From the NCBI RefSeq assembly GCF_031755915.1, contig NC_083383.1, positions 26,080,501-26,144,500 of the forward strand: a DNA stretch of 64,000 nucleotides. The letters are read 5' to 3'. The notes below the pieces were generated by a model that did no database searches, was not told the origin of the DNA, and was given only the letters and a program-made list of their open reading frames with translations. The DNA comes from Ziziphus jujuba. Lineage: Eukaryota > Streptophyta > Magnoliopsida > Rosales > Rhamnaceae. A program made the translations under genes and the position numbers. Shown one piece after another: positions 52,561 through 64,000 of the stretch; the stretch's first letter is position 1; each line of letters begins with the position of its first letter.

Positions 52561-55500
52561 TAAAACTTTACTGATATAGGTTTCTTGAGACGATCCCAAA
52601 ATGCCTCGAGATCTTTCTCGATGAATCTTAATGCCAATGACATAAGATGCCTCATCCATATCCTTCATATCAAAGTTCTTTGAGAGTTGCTTCACCTCAT
52701 ATAACAAACCCTTGTCATTAGTTGCAAGCCAAATATCATCCACATATAGCACAAGAAAATAGATTTCGCCCCCACTAATCTTTTGGTATATACACTGATC
52801 CATGACGTTCTCTTCAAATCCAGTTGAGGTGATGACATCATGGAATTTTAAATTCCATTGACGAGAGGCTTGGTTTAATCCATATACGGATTTATTAAGC
52901 TTGCAGACTAAGTGCTCACCATTGCTAGAGAAGAATCCTTCTGGTTGTTTCATATAAATTTCTTCCTCTAGATCACCATTGAGGAATGTCATTTTCACAT
53001 CCATTTGATTACCTAGAAATCAAAATGAGCTACCAATGCCATAATTACATGAAGAGAATCTTTCTTAGATACAAGAGAAAATGTCTCCTTATAATCGATT
53101 CTTTCCCTTTGAATGAATCCTTTGGCAACAAGTCTTGCTTTATGTCTTTTAATGTTACCTTGTGAGTCTTTCTTTATTTTAAAGACCCATTTACATCTAA
53201 TAGGCAACTTGACAAGAACCCATACTTGATTAGATGCCATAGAATCCATCTCTTCTTTCATGGCATTGTACCACAAGTCAGATTCCTTAGAGCTTATCGC
53301 TTATGAAAAAGTTTCAGGATCATTTTCGGCTCCAATGTTGTAATCCGATTCTTGTATACACACAATATAATCACTCGGTATTGCTGTTTTTCTGAGGAAC
53401 TTGTTGTTCCTCATTAACAACTTGATCTACTGGATCAATAACAGCTTGTGGAACTTCAATAGTTGATTGTCTAACACCTTTTGGTTCTTGAGGGGTGTGA
53501 ATGACAATCGATCTATCATTTGAACCAGAAGGTTGACTTTCATAGTGATCCTTTTCAGAAAATTATATCCCGAAAGTTATCACTCCCATTGATCAAGTCA
53601 TTTTCAAGAAATTTTGCATTTCTTGATTCCAAAAATCTAGTGCTATGAGATGGACAATAAAATCTGTAGCCCTTAGGCCTTTCAGCATATCCAACAAAAT
53701 ACCCACTTATGGTCCTCGGGTCCAACTTCTTTTCTTATGGATTATAGACTCTCACCTCAGACGGACATCCTCAAACACATACATGTCACAAACTTGGTTT
53801 CCAACCTTTGAATAACTCAAATGGTGTCCTTTGGACAGCCTTAGTTGGAACTCGATTTAATATGTTCACAGCCGTCTTTAGAGCTTCAGTCCATAAAAAT
53901 TCAGGGAGTTTTAAATTACTTTGCATACTCCTCACCATGTCCAATAAAGTTTGGTTTTTTCTTTCCACAACACCATTTTGGTCCAGAGAACCAGGCATAG
54001 TGTCTTAAGCAACTATCCCATATTCTTGAAGAAACTTCGCAAAAAGACCAAGTGCTTGTCCATTCTCCATTTATCTACCATAGTATTCTCTACCTCTATC
54101 TGATCTCACGATTTTTATTTGCTTTCCACATTGTTTTTCTACTTCAGCCTTAAACACCTTAAAAGCATCTAGTGCTTCTTTTTTGTTATTAAGCAAGTAA
54201 AGATCCATGTATCGTGAGTAGTCATCTATGAAAGAGATAAAGTACTTATCATGGTATGCATCCATTTTTGGACTACAAATATCCATATGAATGGTTTCCA
54301 ACAATTCAGAACTCCTCTTGGCACCCTTCTTTGACTTGTTAGTCTACTTGCCTTTAATGCAACTTATACAAGTCTCAAAATCAGTAAAATCTAAAGTACT
54401 AAGTACCTCATCATTTACCAACCTTTTAATTCTATCAATGGGGATATGTCCCAATCTCCGATGCCATAACATAGGGGATTTCTTATTCACAACACATCAT
54501 TTAATACCAACATTTTCATGAACGAGCATAGTAGCATAGTTGTCATCATTTTGTAAATTAAGACGAAAAAGTTTATCAGATAAAGTACCATAACCAACAA
54601 TTTCAGATTTATTAGACAAACTAAAACTAAAATCTGAAAAATTAAACAAATATCCAACTGATACAAGTTTGGAAACCGAAATCAAATTTCTAGAAAAGCC
54701 ATGAACATAAAAAGTTCTTTCTAAAGACAAAATGAAACCACTACTTAAAACTAGCTTGCACGTTCCAACAGCCTCTACTTGTGAGGGCATCTTATTTCCA
54801 GAGTAAATGCTTTGCTCACTTTCCACTGGCTTCTGTAGGTCGTGTAATCCTTGCAAGGAATTGGTCACATGGATTGAAGAACCAGAGTCATTCCACCAAG
54901 TGTTATGATTAACATCTATCATATTGGATTCATAACAAACAAATGAAACTTGAGTACCTTTCTTGTCAAGCGAGTTCTTGAACTTTGAGCAATTTTTCTT
55001 TATGTGCCCCTTCTTCTTACAAAAGAAGTGCTTTAACTCCTTCTTGATGTTCGACTGGGGAGGAATATTACTTTTTCCCTTTTGTTTGGCTTGATACTTT
55101 TTCTTTCTTGGAACTATAAAGTTCACTTTCTCACCCTCTTCCATTGCCAACCTTCCCTCCTCTAGTACACACATGGTCATTAGCTCATTAATTGACCATT
55201 TGTCCTTATGTGTTTTATAAGAGATCTTAAAGGGACCATACTACTGAGGCAGAGTGTACAGAATGTAGTGAACCAAGAAAGTTTTTGACATTGCAATTTC
55301 CAACACTTTCAGTTGAGCCACTATATCCCTTATGCGCATGATATGATCACGCACGCCTCTAATCCCGGTGAGCTTTATGGATGAGAACTACATAATTACG
55401 GTGCTTGCTAATGCCTTGTTTGAAGTCACAAATTGAGCATCAATTGCCTTCAGCAATTCTCGAACATTGCTATATTGCTCGACAAAACCCTAATAGCAAC

Positions 55501-55763
55501 AGATATTTTGGTCTTTATGAACATGACTGAAAGGCTATCAGATCGCTCCTATTTTTCATAAAGACCAACTTGGTCTGGAGCGCTGGTTTCAATAATCTTA
55601 GGAGGTTCATCTTTCCTAATGGCATAGTCAATATCCATCCACCTAAATGAAGGAGAATCCTCTCCTTCCAAACCTTATAGTTGTCACCCTTAAGTTCAGG
55701 AACATCGCATTTCATATAAGAGAAATTAACAGGTTGAGTAATTGCAATATTTAAAACATACAT
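52561..55763 (-). pseudogene. Copia gag-pol (gag to reverse transcriptase), broken
   Basis: Read leftward: Gag N-terminus (PELKGDNYKVWKERILLHLG, from 55763), a broken middle of Gag, CCHC knuckle (CKKKGHIKKNC), protease with WWNDSGSSIHVT (active-site D-S-G), GAG-pre-integrase, integrase with the D..D..E residues in MDICSPK, RSDRGREY and GVVERKNQ, then reverse transcriptase (KWVFKIKKDSQG, HKARLVAKGF, DVKMTFLNGDL and the catalytic LYVDDI at about 52730-52750). Frameshifts and stops lie at about 55550, 54500, 54070, 53780, 53290 and 53010. The RT ends at the junction with the LTR at 52560. Confidence 0.85.
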
Positions 55764-56648
55764 GCTCGTTACTTATAATTTTGAGGCTACAAACAACAAT
55801 TTCATGTTTTACCAATGTAAATCATGCTTTAAATTAATAAACCTAGTGACATAAAACTTGTCTATAGGCGAAAGTCCTATTCAATTAGATTATTTTAATA
55901 ATTGCCTCATGATAAAACTATCAAATTATGCTCATTTTCTTAATTCCTGTGGGTAGATTAAGAAATATAATTTGATATTTTATCCTAATTAAACATACAA
56001 ATATAACAAAATTCCTGTGGGTAGATTTTATTATATCACGTATGCTTAACTACAACTAATGTTATAATGTGATCCTTAAACTTAATATATAATCCTAATT
56101 AATTAAAGAGGTTGTGGCTAATCTCTAATTAATTAAAATCATATGGATCACCTTCATTAACCAATTCACAATAATGAACTAAATATTTGCATAAAAAAAA
56201 ATAAGTAATGCAAATAAATTCAATAAATATATATATGCATAATTATTATTTAATTGAATTTTGCATATATCAACAACAAATTTTATACACATAAAAATAA
56301 ATAAATAATATCTACATAAAATAATTAGAACATTTAAACTCTTTAATCAATTTTATTTTTATTTTTATTTATTTATTTTTAATGTGTATAAATTACCCAA
56401 CTTAATCTTGTGTGCATATGAGTACCAAAATATGCACATACAATTAACAAAATAAATAATTTAAAACAATCATTTCTTTAGTAAAGTACCCATGTGGTAT
56501 AAATAAATAAAACATAATGCATAAATAAATACGACATAAATCGTAAACCATACACAAAAGAAAGCCTAATCTAGTGATCCGATACGCTGGCTTACAACTC
56601 TCATCAAGAAAGGCACGGGTTCAAATCCTTCAGCCATCAGAATATGTT

Positions 56649-56683
<35 letters not shown>

Positions 56684-57035
56684 TTTTCAGATAAACGACA
56701 TGTCGTTCAACTACAAGGATGCATTTTCTAGACAAAAAACGACATGTCATTTTTCCAAGCATTAAAATGACTCATCATTTGAGTTGTCTTCAACCTCCAG
56801 ACGGATCAAAAAGACCCATTTTCAACCTGGTTGAGACCCGAATCGAAACCCGATGGTTCCTCAAGATTCCAACGCCCAAAAAATTGCATATTATATACCA
56901 GAAATCTCAGAATTCAATTTCCTAATAATTACTGATTGTTTTTATTTAATAACACATCTAAAACATAGATTTGATTCTCCCAAAAAAACTAAACTCAATC
57001 AGAGAGCAACAACGATCAAGGCAGAGGCAAACAAT
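55764..57035. other. Untranslated leader of the copia element (minus)
   Basis: It lies between the Gag start and the reversed primer site. No ORF of note. It contains an (ATTT)n run at about 56646-56684 and, at 56624-56640, a gggttcaaatcc word like a tRNA or SINE B box. The length, over 1.2 kb, is long for a copia leader, so a secondary insertion is possible. Confidence 0.5.
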
Positions 57036-57046
57036 GCTCGATACCA
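57036..57046 (-). promoter_or_regulatory. Probable primer-binding site of the copia element
   Basis: The reverse complement reads TGGTATCGAGC, one base short of TGGTATCAGAGC, two bases from the reversed LTR end at 57049. It supports the reversed orientation of the gag side. Confidence 0.6.
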
Positions 57047-57048
57047 AA

Positions 57049-57125
57049 TGTAAGAAAACCTATGTCGATCTTAACTTGCTCAACATTTCTATATAGCAAT
57101 TAGATCAATGCGGAATTAAAAATTC
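57049..57125 (-). repeat. Copia LTR end, reversed
   Basis: The plus strand reads gctcaacatttctatatagc, the exact reverse complement of gctatatagaaatgttgagc at 58801-58820 inside the right LTR. Only the last part of the LTR is present. Confidence 0.85.
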
Positions 57126-58145
57126 CATGATGTCATCATTTCATTTGGATTTGAAGAAAACATCATGGATCAGTGTATATACCAAAAGATTAGTGGGAGC
57201 AAAATCTGTTTTCTTGTGCTATATGTGGATGATATTTTGCTTGCAACTAATGACAAAGGTTTGTTATATGAGGTGAAGCAATTTCTCTAAAAGAACTTTG
57301 ATATGAAGAATATGGGTGAGGCATCTTATGTCATTGGCATTAAGATTCATAGAGAAAGATCTCGAGGCATTTTGGGATTGTCTCAAGAAACCTATAACAA
57401 TAAAGTTTTTAGAAAGATTTTGCATGAATGATTTTTCACCAAGTATAGCACCCATTGTAAAGGGTAACAGATTCAATTTGAATCAGTGCCCAAAAAATAA
57501 TTTCAAACGGGAACAAGTGAAAGCTATTCCATATGCTTCAGCCGTTGGAAGCCTTATGTATGCTCAGGTCTGCACCAGACCTAACATTGCATTTGCTGTT
57601 GGAATGCTAGGGAGATATCAGAGTAATCCAGGTGTTGACCATTGGAGAGCTGCAAAGAAAATCTGGAAGTGATTGGCTATTCCGATGCAGACTTTGCTGG
57701 CTGTGTTGATTCAAAAAAATCAACATCTGGTTATATTTTCATGCTTGCTAGTGGAACTGTGTCTTGGAGAAGCGCGAAGCAGACTTTGACTGCTACCTCC
57801 ACTATGGAGGTTGAGTTCTTATCTTGTTTTGAGGCTACCTCGCATGGTGTATGGTTGAAGAGTTTCATTTCTGGCCTTCAAGTTGTGGATTCCATTTCTA
57901 GGCCATTGAGATTGTAGTATGACGATTCAGCTGCAGTATTTATGGCTAAGAACAATAAGAGTGGTATTCGAAGTAAACACATTGACATCAAATACTTAGC
58001 CATAAGAGAACGTGTTAAGGAGAATAAAGTGGTCCTAGAGCACATTAGCACTGAATTGATGATTGCTGATCCTTTAACTAAAGGCATGGCACCAAAGAAT
58101 TTTAAGGATCATGTAATTCGTATGGGACTTAGTTCCATAAGGTGA
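57117..58145 (+). pseudogene. Copia reverse transcriptase end and RNase H, broken
   Basis: Reading starts inside reverse transcriptase (DQCIYQKISGSK, catalytic LYVDDILLATND), passes a stop near 57289, and continues through EASYVIGIKIHRE to a frameshift near 57400. The connection part follows (YASAVGSLMYAQVCTRPNIA, 57533-), a deletion after HWRAAKK, then RNase H: GYSDADFAGC, KSTSGYIFMLA, TATSTMEVEF, IDIKYLAIRE and ADPLTKGMA, ending at 58145. The LTR follows after a purine tract. It matches the family of the reversed half at 52561-55763. Confidence 0.85.
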
Positions 58146-58449
58146 TTTTTGATAAACGTACATTAATTGTTTTAATGGTACTCTTATTCAGTTGATGTTT
58201 TCTCATTTGTGTTTTGTGCACATATTTGTATATTCATTTATTTATTTATAATTGAGAAATATCATTTGGTTTGGACTTAGAATAAACATAGGGTTTATTC
58301 ATTAAGATATATGAGATAGTGTTTAAAGAGACATGATGCATTGTGATACATAGAAGATAATACTTGTTTTTAGAGAACCTATTGCCATGATTCATGCATT
58401 GTATTTCTTGCTATGGTGAACAATGGAATATATGGACCAAGTGGGAGAA

Positions 58450-58850
58450 TGTTGGTTTTTCTCCATAATAATAATAATAATTAAAAAAAAATAATGGTCC
58501 ACATTGATTCCATCCTTATGAATAATTTTTTGGTTATTCCATAATGTTCAAAACGTTATGAATTTATCACCCATTAACTGCATGCATTGGAACGGCTCTG
58601 TGATGGGCAAAGCACGCATAAAGGTTGTGCATACTATGTTTTCAGGTCCGTAAGCTTACTTTTTCAATTCAGAAAAACACACCATTAGTTTAGAGAAAGA
58701 TAAGGTTTAGAAGACCTTTCTAATATCCTTGAGTGTTTACGAGACAACGACAATGGCTAGAGGTATTTGATCCAATTTTTAATTCTGTACTGATCTAATT
58801 GCTATATAGAAATGTTGAGCATGTTTAGATCAATATGATGGTGTTTCATA
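58450..58850 (+). repeat. Copia LTR, right full copy
   Basis: It begins tgttggtttttctcc after the purine tract aagtgggaga and ends near ggtgtttca. About 400 bp. The right edge is approximate. Confidence 0.8.
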
Positions 58851-58870
58851 TATATGTGTGTTAAGGTCCA

Positions 58871-59355
58871 AAATGCACTTTGAAACTTTTTATTTTCCAC
58901 ATATATTCAGCTATAGACTCTGCTTATGTAGGTGATAAAGATAGAAGAAGGTTAACTAGTTCTTATGTGTTTACACTTTGCAATAATTGTATCAACTGGA
59001 AATCTAGAATGTGGTCAAGAGTGACCTTATCATCAATTGAAGTTGAATATATAGCTACTGTAAAAGCTATGAAAGAGGTTTTATGCTTAAAGGGTTTGCT
59101 GTGAGAATTGAAGCTTTTAGAGGAAGAAGTTATTGTATACTCGGATAGTCAAAGCTCAATTCATCTGTGTAAAAATCCAGTTTATCATGATCAAACAAAA
59201 TATATTGATGTGAAGTACCATTTCACAAGAGATGTTGTGAATGAAGGAGTTATTGACTTGGAGAAGATTGCAACAGCATACAATCCAACAAATATGGGAA
59301 CCAAAGTCCTTCCAATTAGCAAACTTGAGACTTACAAAAGTTTGCTAAGAGTTTA
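58871..59355 (+). pseudogene. RNase H end of a second copia lineage
   Basis: The text carries DSAYVGDKDRRRLTSSYVF, NCINWKSRMWS, VTLSSIEVEYIA, an in-frame stop near 59102, then YSDSQSSIHLCKNPVYHDQT, IDVKYHF and ATAYNPTNMGTKVLP. This is copia RNase H of a lineage different from the element to the left. Reverse transcriptase and everything upstream are missing: it starts right after the LTR of the neighbouring copia. Confidence 0.85.
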
Positions 59356-59442
59356 ACCTGGCTGATAGGTTAAATCAGTGAACTAAGAAGTTCAAGAAGT
59401 CTTGCACAAATTTTTCCCTCTCATTTGAATCAAGGTGGAGTA

Positions 59443-60003
59443 TGTTGCGGTTTTGATTCAACTGAGAGGAGTCAAAGTCAACATTTTATATTTATATATA
59501 TATATGCTTCAGTTGTGGAACGGTGCCGTTACACTTAAGGAAGTGATTAGGATGAGTTAGCAAAGTTAGTTTTTTGTTTTTTGAAGGCTTATAAATGATG
59601 GTATAATTGTAGAAACATAATAGACATCATTCATTTTGTTAGATCTCAATCAAAGGCAACTGAGTGCTTCTTGTTTTTTTTCTTTTTTCTTCTTGTAAAA
59701 TCATTTTACTCTTAGTTTCATCGCTTTCTCTTGGTATGGATTAGGCCATTCTAGGTGAGTGGTTTGTGAGAAAGTGAGAGGTTGTAAAAGGGGTTTTCTA
59801 GGTTGGTTTCGGGGTGTAGATAACTAGTACAGAGAAAGAGAATTTGTTGTATGATCATTAGTCATAGTGCAAGAACTTCTTGGATGGAGTTCACCAAGGA
59901 TGTAGGTCAATTCTAGACCGAATCTCGTTAAAATCTTGTGTGTTTTTTTATGTGTTTCTTTCTTTCTTGTTGCTATGAATGAGTTTTGTGTCGAATTAAG
60001 ATT
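59443..60003 (+). repeat. LTR of the second copia lineage
   Basis: It starts tgttgcggttttgattc directly after a purine tract (caaggtggag). It has a TATATATATATGC-type run and ends somewhere near 60003. There is no second copy in the window, so the right end is a guess. Confidence 0.55.
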
Positions 60004-60282
60004 CAATAAGCTAATTAATCATAATATGGTTTTGGACAGTTCTTTTTTTGCTTATTTACCAGACATAACTACACCAACTCAATAGCTTAATGCACTTAAT
60101 ACCTTTTCAAATTCTATTAAGATGCTCATATATGATAGTATAACAGAACCAAAATATGTAATAATTGGCTGTCAAAAAAGTGATAAGTGGAAGAACATTA
60201 CACATCAAAATTATCATCCAAAAGAGCAAAATTATATGCTAAGGTGAAGGAAGGGGTATGATTTTGCTCTTTTGGAAGAAAA

Positions 60283-61700
60283 TTGTTTAAACAAAGTAGA
60301 AGTTGTAGACCTATCTTCATCAATGGTGAAGGAGAGAGTGGTTGCCCTTATACAGCCTTCATTTTCCCAATGAGAACTATGTCATGGAAAATTGTCAAGG
60401 GTTATGGAATCCTCTTGACAATCCAAGCCTTGTTGGATGCTTGTTTCCAACACAAACCCCATATAGTGTGTGTTTTAGAAATAAAGGCAACAACTTTCAA
60501 TTTCCATTGCCTTCGTTAAAGATCACAATTTGATCATGTCATTGTGGTTGACGTGGTAGGTTTCTCCGGAGGCATTTCTTTTTTTTGAAAGATTGATTAT
60601 CATATCAGCAATTTTTCTAGTTCAACAAATTTGGTTAATTTATCTTGTGTTTTGAATAGTATTAATTGTAGAATTTCCTTTGTTTATGGTTCTAAGCTCT
60701 TTCATGATCGAGTAAAGTTATGGGACCATATAGCTTTCTCAAATGATCCTTTAATTCCATGGATTTGCTTAGGTGATTTTAATCAAATCATTTCTAATTC
60801 CAAGAAGTACAGCATCAGACAGGGTTATCTTGCTCAAATCAAAGCTCTTCAATTGTTTGTTGCTAATTGTAGCTTTTTGGATCTTAGCTTTCATGATAAC
60901 TTCTTTACTTTACTTGGTTTAATAAGAGAGAATAATTGGTTTGGGTCAGATTGGATCAAGTCTTGGGTAATATTACTTTTCTTAATTCTTTTCTAAATGT
61001 TATTGTGGATATTCTATCTAATGTACATTCCAATCACTACCGTCTTACCCTGGATATTAATCCACATATATCTAAATGACCAAGAGTTTTTAAATGGGAG
61101 CATAAATGGATGCTTAAGGACTCTTACAAAGAGATGAGATGGTTGATTTGAATTGGAAGTCTTCTCTTTATAAGACATATTCACGTATTTTTTTTAAATA
61201 AGATTATGAGTTATCGGCAAACTCTTATTTCATGAAGCAAGAATTTTTACCATAGTCCTATTAAATAGATAGAACATTCACAAAAATATCTTCTTATTTT
61301 GGAACAGAATCATCACTTAGAAAACATTACCTTGTCTAGATAATTTGTGAAATCAAGTCTTTCTAAATTATGGGTTCGGGAAGAATTGTTTTAGAGTTAA
61401 AGGTCTAGAGTAAAGTGGCTCATGCATGGGGATAAAAATTCAAAAAATTTTCATGTTACAACCTCAAAACATCAAGCTACGAATAGAATTTTATGGACTC
61501 AGTGTTCTAATGGGTAGTGAATTACTAATGAAGCCAATATAGTTACTGTATTTCAAAAATTTTATCAAGACCTTTTTTCCAACATCCCAATAGCCTTTTT
61601 GTAATTCTATTCTTGGTGATGTAGACCATCTTATTTTAGATTCTATGGATGACTTGCTTTTTTTCAGATTTGTCAAGGGATGAAGTCAAAGCTGCTACCA
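60283..61700 (+). pseudogene. LINE ORF2 endonuclease part, truncated and broken
   Basis: The apurinic-type endonuclease of plant LINEs is readable in shifted frames: LLDACFQHKPHIVCVLE, ISFVYGS, then IPWICLGDFNQI (the GDFN catalytic box, about 60758-60790) and LDLSFHDNFFT. Downstream come weaker traces of the linker to reverse transcriptase (WLMHGDKNSK, NRILWTQCSNG, FQKFYQDLFS). The reading stops at about 61700 in a DEVKAAT-like stretch just before reverse transcriptase, where the next copia element begins. The retroelement would nick target DNA with this domain; this copy is dead. Confidence 0.75.
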
Positions 61701-61849
61701 AATTCTGATACTAGGCTAGAGCTTGAACTTTGTTTGCTTGGGCCCATATGAAAAGCTCTACCTATGTATAAGAAGGCTGGAACTTCAGCCCAAATGCAAG
61801 GCCCGTTACTAAAGCCTGGCCTGTCAAGATGATTGGCCTAATTGATTTA

Positions 61850-62235
61850 GGGAGCCACGTGTCAAGCAGAGAAGGCTCCACGCAATGCATAGTGACAAGG
61901 CCATGTGGTGCACACTGGCGAGGCAACATGTCGCACATATGTAAAGCCACATGTCATTCAATGATTGACCAATGGCATGGGACATATGTCACACAACCAT
62001 AAGGCAATGCGAAGGACACATGTCAGCCAAGGCACTGCACATGTTGGCCAACAGCGAGGACGCATGTCATTCACAGGCATGGCCATGTGGCCTTCAAATG
62101 GTGACGTCAATGTGACACGTCAACATGACACATCATCTCTGACTGCCAAGTCAGTGGATTGCCACATCAGCATAGTATGCCTTATCATCATAAGGTGCCA
62201 TGTCAACATAGTGCCACATCAGCATGGCATCGGTG
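61850..62235. repeat. Degenerate CACATGTCA-type repeats in the copia leader
   Basis: Words of the form cacgtgtca, ccacatgtca, gacacatgtca, gcatgtca, gacacgtcaacatgacac and gccacatcagcat recur irregularly at about 20-40 bp spacing. Base composition is much more GC-rich than the neighbours. A similar but shorter run occurs at 2337-2400 in the first copia remnant. Confidence 0.6.
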
Positions 62236-62458
62236 ATAATGTCATCATGATGTCAATGATGATTAGTGGGTGTATAAATTAATTTTGTGAGTGTATATAG
62301 CAATTTTGTGGTGTGGTGTATATAAAATTTTATGGGTGTATAAAGAGAAATCCAGAAAAAATCACATTGTTGTAATTTTTTGCTGGAAATTGTTTTAATT
62401 ATTCTGTTGGGGTATAAAATAACAATTAATTGATTTATGTTTTTGTGATTTAACAGAA

Positions 62459-64000
62459 ATGGCAAGTGGATCAGATAATGTGACTTCTGATACTATGCCC
62501 GTTGCACATGTGCCAACTTCAACTCCAGTGATTCAAATGCCTCCTCATGCACCAGTTGCTATACCTGCAAATCATGTTAAGCGACCAAAGAAGTTTAATA
62601 GAACACATTTTACGAGGTGGCAATAAAAGATATTATTTTACTTGACCATCTTGAACTTTGCGAGGTTTTTGACTGACGCACCTCCAGGTAACAATGAGGG
62701 TGATAGAGAAACACTAATGGCAGTGGATACGGAAGCATTCTGATTGTTTATATTGAAATTATGACTTGAATGGCCTATCAGATGCTTTATATGGAGTGTA
62801 CTATAGCACAAAAACAGCAAAAAAGCTATTGAAAAATTTGGACCGCAAATACAAAACTGAGAATGCTGGTTCCGGAAAGTTTGTAGTAGGTTGATTCTTA
62901 AAATTCATGATGGTGGATTCAAATCCTTCAATGAGTCAAGTACATGAATTACAAGTTCTCATTCAAGAACTTCTTGTTAAAGGGATGGTAATTAATGAAT
63001 CCTTTCAAGTAGCATCTATGATTGAGAAGCTACCTCCTAGTTGGAAAGACTTCAAGAATTATCTTAAACATAAAAGGAAGAAAATGAATATGAAGGCTCT
63101 TGTTGGTAAACTTCATATCAAAGATGATAATAGAATATCTAACAAAAGATCTTTAAAGACCAAGATCAAGGCCAATATCGTAGAGCATGGTCAAATCTCC
63201 AAGAATAAGAAGAAGATTAGAAGAGATTCCAAATTGGAGCCTAAAGGAGAGATCTCCAAGAAGGCCAAGTTTCAAGGCAAACGCTTTAACTATGATAAGA
63301 TGGGTCACAAAGCGGTGGATTGTAGGTTGATGATATCGATTTCAGTACTGTTGTCTCTGAAATGAACTTGTGGGATCAAATCCTAAAGAGTGGTGGATTG
63401 ATACTGGTGCGACCCACCACATATGTTCATACAAGAACTTGTTCACTTCCTTCAAACCAAGTAAAATGGGGAGAAGTTATTCATGGTCAATTCCACCACG
63501 TTTGAAATCCAAAGGGAGGGCAAGGTACTCTTGAAAATGACTTCTAAGAAGAACTTGACTCCAAATAATGTGCTGTATATTCCAAATATTCACAAGAATC
63601 TAGTATCTAGATTGCTTCAGAGCAAGCATGGTTTTTGTTAAGTGTTCAAGTCTGATAATGTTGTTCTGTCCAAGTATGGAATGTTTGTGGAAAAAGGCTA
63701 TGTAGTCAATGGTTTATTTAAACTGAGTGTAATGACTGTAAAGCCAAGTGAAATTAATAAAGCTAGTACTTCTTCTGCTTACTTGCTTAAATCTTACAAT
63801 TTGTGGCATGATAGACTAGGTCATGTTAATTTTAATTCTTTGCGGAGGTTAATTAACTTAAATCATATTCCCACATTTGATATTGATTCCAATCATAAGT
63901 GTGAAACTTTTGTAAAGGCAAAAACTATAAGATTATCATATCAAACGATTGAAAGGAATACCAAACCTTTGAATTTAATCCATAGTAACATATGTGACTT
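62459..64000 (+). pseudogene. Copia gag and start of pol, broken
   Basis: ATG at 62459 opens a proline-rich N-terminus, then KRPKKFNRTHFTRWQ with a stop, LNFARFLTDAPP, and, after further breaks, Gag 62907-63365 (MSQVHELQVLIQELLVKGM, IEKLPPSWKDFKNYLKHKR). The zinc knuckle has lost its first two cysteines (RFNYDKMGHKAVDC). Pol follows in another frame: protease WWIDTGATHHIC (about 63389-63424), a frameshift near 63465, a stop near 63640, then GAG-pre-integrase LWHDRLGHVNFNSLRRL (about 63801) and the start of integrase at the window edge. Integrase, reverse transcriptase and RNase H should continue to the right. Confidence 0.82.

Larger units (their letters stand above)
52290..58850. mobile_element. 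Ty1/copia element with inverted central segment
   Basis: Segments in order: plus-strand LTR, positions 1 to about 270 (52290-52560); minus-strand reverse transcriptase, integrase, protease, gag, leader and primer site (52561-57046); the last about 75 bp of an LTR on the minus strand (57049-57125); plus-strand reverse transcriptase and RNase H (57117-58145); purine tract (aagtgggaga) and a full plus-strand LTR (58450-58850). The two parts match the same family, so a single element whose middle was inverted explains most of the layout. About 290 bp of reverse transcriptase is present at both breakpoints in opposite orientation. Confidence 0.7.
61706..64000 (+). mobile_element. Third copia element, 5' part, running off the right edge
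   Basis: It interrupts the LINE at about 61706. A non-coding leader (with or including the 5' LTR; the border was not resolved) is followed by gag and the beginning of pol at 62459-64000. No standard tRNA-Met primer site was found in the leader. Confidence 0.65.

Noticed and set aside
56577..56645. A tRNA gene or SINE head with a B-box-like gggttcaaatcc
   Set aside because: The arms do not pair into a cloverleaf: the T stem has only two good pairs and no A box or acceptor partner was found.

Overview
This window looks like nuclear DNA of a higher plant, most likely a eudicot. It is very AT-rich, carries one intron-rich gene with clean GT-AG splice sites, has one intronless plant-specific GRAS gene, and is otherwise built from plant transposon families (Ty1/copia, Ty3/gypsy, Cassandra-type TRIM, LINE, hAT, probable CACTA, MITEs) and an endogenous plant pararetrovirus. 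I cannot name the species. Only two genes look intact.

Layout: 1-5.3 kb holds a probable hAT terminus, an internally deleted copia element on the minus strand (783-2937) and AT-rich spacer. 5301-16862 (+) is a 14-exon gene for an EMB8/YheT-type alpha/beta hydrolase; the exons join in frame into a 576-residue protein with a complete Ser-Asp-His triad. 17-33 kb is gene-poor: tandem repeats, MITE-like inverted-repeat elements (one about 1.16 kb with long arms), a 224-bp CT/GT microsatellite, a tandem pair of MITE-like units and a LINE 3' end. 33316-34761 (+) encodes a single-exon GRAS regulator of 481 residues.

From 35.1 to 45.9 kb a decayed hAT transposon with a TTF/MYM-type transposase is split by a 7.1-kb caulimovirid-like pararetrovirus (35863-42970). 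The viral copy carries movement-protein, coiled-coil, capsid/zinc-knuckle and aspartic-protease regions, then a second long ORF of unknown function, and has no recognisable reverse transcriptase or RNase H. It starts 156 nt before the tRNA-Met primer-binding site and ends 5 nt into it. It may be one component of a split-genome florendovirus-like virus or a deletion derivative.

46.9-48.2 kb is a Cassandra-like TRIM with 5S-rRNA-derived LTRs, itself carrying a solo LTR. From 51 kb to the end is a dense retrotransposon cluster: a gypsy 3' end with LTR, a short xyloglucan endotransglucosylase (XTH) exon fragment, a copia element whose middle is inverted relative to its ends, a second copia 3' end, a LINE endonuclease fragment, and a third copia element running off the right edge. 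All element coding regions here are broken by stops or frameshifts. All identifications come from reading the sequence; no database search was run.
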